Below, piece by piece: positions 60,615-64,000 of a DNA stretch of 64,000 nucleotides (position 1 is its first letter; each line of letters opens with the position of its first letter). Origin of the DNA: Sinomicrobium soli (GTDB taxonomy: Bacteria > Bacteroidota > Bacteroidia > Flavobacteriales > Flavobacteriaceae). The stretch is from the NCBI RefSeq assembly GCF_003285545.1, contig NZ_QLNV01000005.1, positions 1 through 64,000 of the forward strand, in the 5' to 3' direction. Under the pieces are notes generated by a model, which did no database searches, was not told the DNA's origin, and saw nothing but the letters and a program-made list of their open reading frames with translations. Position numbers and translations under genes: made by a program.

Positions 60615-63600
60615 TTAAAGACTGAGTTGAATTCCCATAACAACGGTTCTGAGCGGGGGAAGGGACCGCAGTGTAGCGGTCTCCGGATCACCGGCATTAT
60701 AGGATGTTATGGTGAGGAGATTATGGCCTTGTGCATACACCGACAGGGAGCTCAGCCCGAGGTGATTCAGTACTTTTTTCTTAAACTGGTAGGACAGTGC
60801 CACATTTTTCAACCGGATAAAAGAAACATCCGTATACATCATTGAGGAAAATACGCTGGGGGCATGCCCTCCGTTCAGGTCGTATAAATCCAGAAAGGAG
60901 GCGGTAGTGGTATATTTTTGAATGGGATTGGTATCTCCCGGATTTTGCCAGCGGTTCAGGACTACGGAGGGATAGTTTTTTCCGACATACCCGATAGGTT
61001 GTGTCAGGGAAGAAGCATATGAACTCAGCCAGCTAAAGCCTTTCTTTTTCCTGAATTGGAAAAAAATATCCAGATTAAACCCTTTATAGGAAAACGTATT
61101 CCTCAATCCGCCGTAGAAATTGGGGTCGGTGTCCAGCAATGGCCTGAAATCGCCTCCTCCTTTATCATAGGCAGGCTCATAGGTTCCGTTGCCGTTATAA
61201 TCTTTCATGCGGTACAGACCGGTTTCGGGATCTACTCCTACCACATGGCCGGAAATGACTGTGTTGAGTGATTTTCCGATGATAAAATCACTGCTATAGC
61301 TCGATGATTCCAGTCCCGGAAACTTCTTGAGTTCGTTTTTCGGAATAGTAATATTAAAATTGGTGGTCCATCGGAAATTCCCGTTGCTGATGTTGGTCGA
61401 GGACAACATCAGTTCCCAGCCCCGGTTTTGAACCAGCACATCTTCCAGGTTGGCCACCACATTGGCATAGCCCGTAATAAGGGGAAGCGGATAATTTACC
61501 AGCGGATCGGAAGAATTGTTGCGGTACCAGGCGGCGGAGAGCCTCAGGCGGTCCATGAAAAAATTCACATCCATTGCAAACTCCAGCTTTATATTCTTTT
61601 CCCAGTGCAGGGTAGGCTTGAATAACGATTCCGGGATCAGGGCAACTTCACCGTCATAACTCCCCGGCCCCGAAAACCCGTTCTGAGTAGCGTATACATC
61701 CTGAAACTTGTAATTACCTATCTTATCGTTTCCGGTTACGCCATAACTCCCCCTGAATTTCGCAAAGCTGACAGCGGTAAGGTTTTGCATGAAATGCTCA
61801 TCGCTGATAATCCATGCCGCACCTATTGCACCGAAGCTGGAAAAGCGGAAATCGGGTCCGAAACGGCTGGAACCATCCCTTCTTCCGGAGAGGTTAATGA
61901 TATATTTATTGTCATGAGCATAATTTACCCTGCCGAAAAAGGCGCCGTAACGGTATTGTGAAAAGCTGCTCGACGGATTCATGAACATGTCCGGTGTTAC
62001 CGGGCTCAGAGACCCTATCAATCTGTCGTTTTCATATCCTTTGATGGTTAGTGAATACCTGTTTTGCTCATTGCTTTGCAGCGACCCCCCGATAAGAGTG
62101 TTCAAAACACCTTTTCCAAGCTTCAGCGTATATTCCACCTGGGGTTCCCAGATCCAGCTTTTAAACTCACTGTTCCCCAGATAGTATAATCCGTCAGCTC
62201 CCGTTCTGTCCAGGGGGTTAAATGCCGTGGAAGGCCAGATCTTATCATCTTCTGTTGTGATGAGATTATATCCTATGCTACTTTTCAGGATAAGGTTTTT
62301 AATTGGGGTATAGGTGATAAAGGCATTGGCATTCAGCGTTCTGGTTTTTGCCTCGTATTTTCTATAGATATACGACAAGGGATTATCGCTGTCATAGCCC
62401 CCTTCATTCCAGGCCAGATCGCCGTTTTCTTCGTATAGTTTGTAATTTGGGGGAAGTGATATGGAAGCAGTAAGGTCGGAAGACGGGCTGGTGTTCCTTG
62501 TAGCGGTATAGCTGGCGGAAAACGACCCGGAAAATTTTTCGTCCCGGCTTTTGGTGGATATGTTTACGAAACTCGATACCCTGGTATTGGGAAAGTCTCC
62601 CGGGAAAACATTGGTTTCCCTGTGATAGTTACCTCCGAGCCTGAACTGGATCAGCTCACTGCCCCCCGAAAGCGAAAGCTGTGCATCATGAGTATAGGCC
62701 GTACCACCTATGAGCTGTTTGACAAGGTTGTGGTCTCTTAAGGTATCGTATTGTGCAAGGTCGTATACCTGGTTCCGGTCTGAGGCCCTGGAGCTGTTTG
62801 CCAGTTCGTAAAGGTCCAGTCCGTCATTTCCCAGGGCTTCTTTTCGCATGGCCACATATTGCTTTGTACTAAGCATGTCGGGCAAAGGGGCCATACTGGC
62901 ACCACTTGAAATGTTGGCGTCGAACTTCAGGGTGCCGGATTTCCCCTTTTTCGTAGTGATCAGCACCACGCCATTGGCCCCCCGGCTCCCGTAAATGGCC
63001 GTGGCATCGGCATCTTTCAATACCTCGATACTTTCTATGTCTGCCATGTTAATATTGTACAGGGGGCTTAGTCCGCTCGTGCTGTTGGCGCTTATGGCAG
63101 AACCGATATTGTCGAGAAATTCCCCACCACTTGCTATAGGCACATTATCTACTATAATTAACGGTTCGTCTGAAGCGCCGTTCAGTTTATCTATCTGGGT
63201 ACGACCCCTGATCTCGATATCAAATCCGGAACCCGGATTACCATTGTTCTGGGTGATCAGCATACCTGGTATCCTCCCCGACAGGGCAGCAACCGGATTA
63301 ACCACGGGAGACTGGCTCAGTTCTTCGCTGGTAATCCTGGAGATGTTCCCGGTACGCATTCTCTCGGAGGTGGAATAATATCCTGCATTTATCGTGACAC
63401 CGTCCAGCATATCCACTTTTGTGACCAGGGTAATGTCAATAACTGATTTATCCCTAACGGTTATTTCCTGTGATTCAAACCCCATTGCGGTGAAAACCAG
63501 TACATTTTCGCGGTTGGGTACTGCAATGGTATAATTCCCGTCCATATCGGTAAAAGTTCCCGAAGAAGTTCCTTTGATACGTACGGTAACACCGGGCACG

Positions 63601-63968
63601 GGGAGACCCTCATCGTCGGTCACCGTACCGCTTACTCCTTCCTGAACCCTGTTAAACTGAGATTTCTCACGGATAATGATGGTGTTGTTACTGGTGAGTA
63701 TGATATTGAAATCTTTTTTCTTTATGACCATTCCAAGGAGTTTGTTGGCATTGATGTTTCCTTTCCTCAGAAAAATTTTCGGGAAACCTGCAAAGAGGTC
63801 AGACCTGTAAATAAAGGAATATTCTGTCTGTTGATTGATCAGGTCGAAGACCTCGTCCACACTGTAATTGCGGTCGCCTGAGATAGTAATTTCCCTGTTT
63901 TGTGACAAAACTTCCCTGGGAGAAAAACCGAATACTGTCGTACAGAATAAAAGAATAAAAATTCTCAT
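60615..63968 (-). CDS. SusC/RagA TonB-dependent transporter with STN domain
   Basis: A 1117-aa TonB-linked receptor. After a signal peptide (~1-22) comes an STN/secretin-N domain (~25-103: REITISGDRNYSVDEVFDLINQQTEYSFIYRSD), the module that contacts an inner-membrane anti-sigma factor in FecA-type signalling. A carboxypeptidase-like beta-sandwich (~112-190, GTVTDDEGLPVPGVTVRIKGTSSGTFTDMDGNYTI), the plug (IESIEVLKDADATAIYGSRGANGVVLITTKKG) and the barrel ending VVMGIQLSL follow. It is the first gene of the operon with susD, tlpA-like and M16. A FecR-like anti-sigma factor would be expected just right of the window. Confidence 0.95.
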   Translation of the reverse strand: MRIFILLFCTTVFGFSPREVLSQNREITISGDRNYSVDEVFDLINQQTEYSFIYRSDLFAGFPKIFLRKGNINANKLLGMVIKKKDFNIILTSNNTIIIREKSQFNRVQEGVSGTVTDDEGLPVPGVTVRIKGTSSGTFTDMDGNYTIAVPNRENVLVFTAMGFESQEITVRDKSVIDITLVTKVDMLDGVTINAGYYSTSERMRTGNISRITSEELSQSPVVNPVAALSGRIPGMLITQNNGNPGSGFDIEIRGRTQIDKLNGASDEPLIIVDNVPIASGGEFLDNIGSAISANSTSGLSPLYNINMADIESIEVLKDADATAIYGSRGANGVVLITTKKGKSGTLKFDANISSGASMAPLPDMLSTKQYVAMRKEALGNDGLDLYELANSSRASDRNQVYDLAQYDTLRDHNLVKQLIGGTAYTHDAQLSLSGGSELIQFRLGGNYHRETNVFPGDFPNTRVSSFVNISTKSRDEKFSGSFSASYTATRNTSPSSDLTASISLPPNYKLYEENGDLAWNEGGYDSDNPLSYIYRKYEAKTRTLNANAFITYTPIKNLILKSSIGYNLITTEDDKIWPSTAFNPLDRTGADGLYYLGNSEFKSWIWEPQVEYTLKLGKGVLNTLIGGSLQSNEQNRYSLTIKGYENDRLIGSLSPVTPDMFMNPSSSFSQYRYGAFFGRVNYAHDNKYIINLSGRRDGSSRFGPDFRFSSFGAIGAAWIISDEHFMQNLTAVSFAKFRGSYGVTGNDKIGNYKFQDVYATQNGFSGPGSYDGEVALIPESLFKPTLHWEKNIKLEFAMDVNFFMDRLRLSAAWYRNNSSDPLVNYPLPLITGYANVVANLEDVLVQNRGWELMLSSTNISNGNFRWTTNFNITIPKNELKKFPGLESSSYSSDFIIGKSLNTVISGHVVGVDPETGLYRMKDYNGNGTYEPAYDKGGGDFRPLLDTDPNFYGGLRNTFSYKGFNLDIFFQFRKKKGFSWLSSYASSLTQPIGYVGKNYPSVVLNRWQNPGDTNPIQKYTTTASFLDLYDLNGGHAPSVFSSMMYTDVSFIRLKNVALSYQFKKKVLNHLGLSSLSVYAQGHNLLTITSYNAGDPETATLRSLPPLRTVVMGIQLSL

Positions 63969-64000
63969 GAAAAAAGAGAATAATATTTTTAATTTTGGAA
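63969..64000. other. Right-edge upstream region of the STN-SusC gene
   Basis: Only 32 AT-rich nt upstream of the gene are included. No promoter element or gene is recognisable in them. Confidence 0.3.

Noticed and set aside
1-64000. CRISPR array, prophage, integrase/transposase, rRNA operon or classical riboswitch
   Set aside because: No regularly spaced direct repeats, no mobile-element or phage genes, no rRNA sequence, and no aptamer core recognised by eye.

Overview
The window looks like a chromosome segment of a Bacteroidota bacterium, most likely family Flavobacteriaceae. The reasons are two SusC/SusD outer-membrane pairs, a hybrid two-component sensor of the type that controls polysaccharide loci, families such as DUF4175, DUF4837 and head-GIN adhesins, and many copies of the Bacteroidota promoter element TAnnTTTGC. 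tRNA genes lack an encoded CCA. There are no prophage, transposase, rRNA or CRISPR signals. The genus is not determined.

Layout. 1-10.2 kb: tRNA(CAU), methylmalonyl-CoA epimerase, rbfA, an FtsX/LolE-like permease, dus, a stand-alone sulfatase, lepA, an FAD oxidoreductase, mtgA, an ElaA-like acetyltransferase and rpiB. 10.17-10.70 kb: an AT-rich gap with repeated TGTTAATTA and DnaA-box-like words. GC skew appears to switch sign across it, so it is the best candidate for oriC. 10.7-29.1 kb: housekeeping genes (DUF2007, RNase R, head-GIN protein, LysE exporter, tRNA-Cys, folB, glnS, GNAT, SPFH protein, gltX, DUF4175, ybeY, mnmG, methyltransferase, OmpH/Skp-like lipoprotein). Three parS-like palindromes lie around ybeY-mnmG, 14-17 kb from the candidate origin.

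29.2-44.8 kb is a polysaccharide utilisation locus. The minus-strand gene order is sulfatase, GH2, a short lipoprotein, SusC, SusD, GH43 and a clan GH-A-like hydrolase. A divergent hybrid sensor/AraC regulator (HTCS) lies beside it. Together they suggest binding, import and degradation of a sulfated arabinose- and/or galactose-containing glycan; the substrate is inferred.

44.8-55.2 kb holds an overlapping permease/FAD-protein pair, holB, pgk, a LysM lytic transglycosylase, a DUF4837 lipoprotein and tex. 55.2-64 kb holds a second SusC/SusD pair whose SusC carries an N-terminal STN signalling domain. It is followed by a TlpA-like thioredoxin lipoprotein and an M16 zinc protease, which suggests a peptide- or metal-related uptake locus rather than a glycan locus. 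Its regulator would lie beyond the right edge.

Intergenic DNA carries three dispersed repeat types: a roughly 95-140 bp inverted-repeat element, a short CCGGTGGCT/AGCCACCGG hairpin element, and degenerate ACTAAC/ACTACGA low-complexity tracts. The strongest findings are the candidate origin, the parS cluster (one site inside the ybeY coding sequence), and two genes (rbfA, holB) whose promoter element sits only 3 nt before the start codon, implying leaderless mRNAs.
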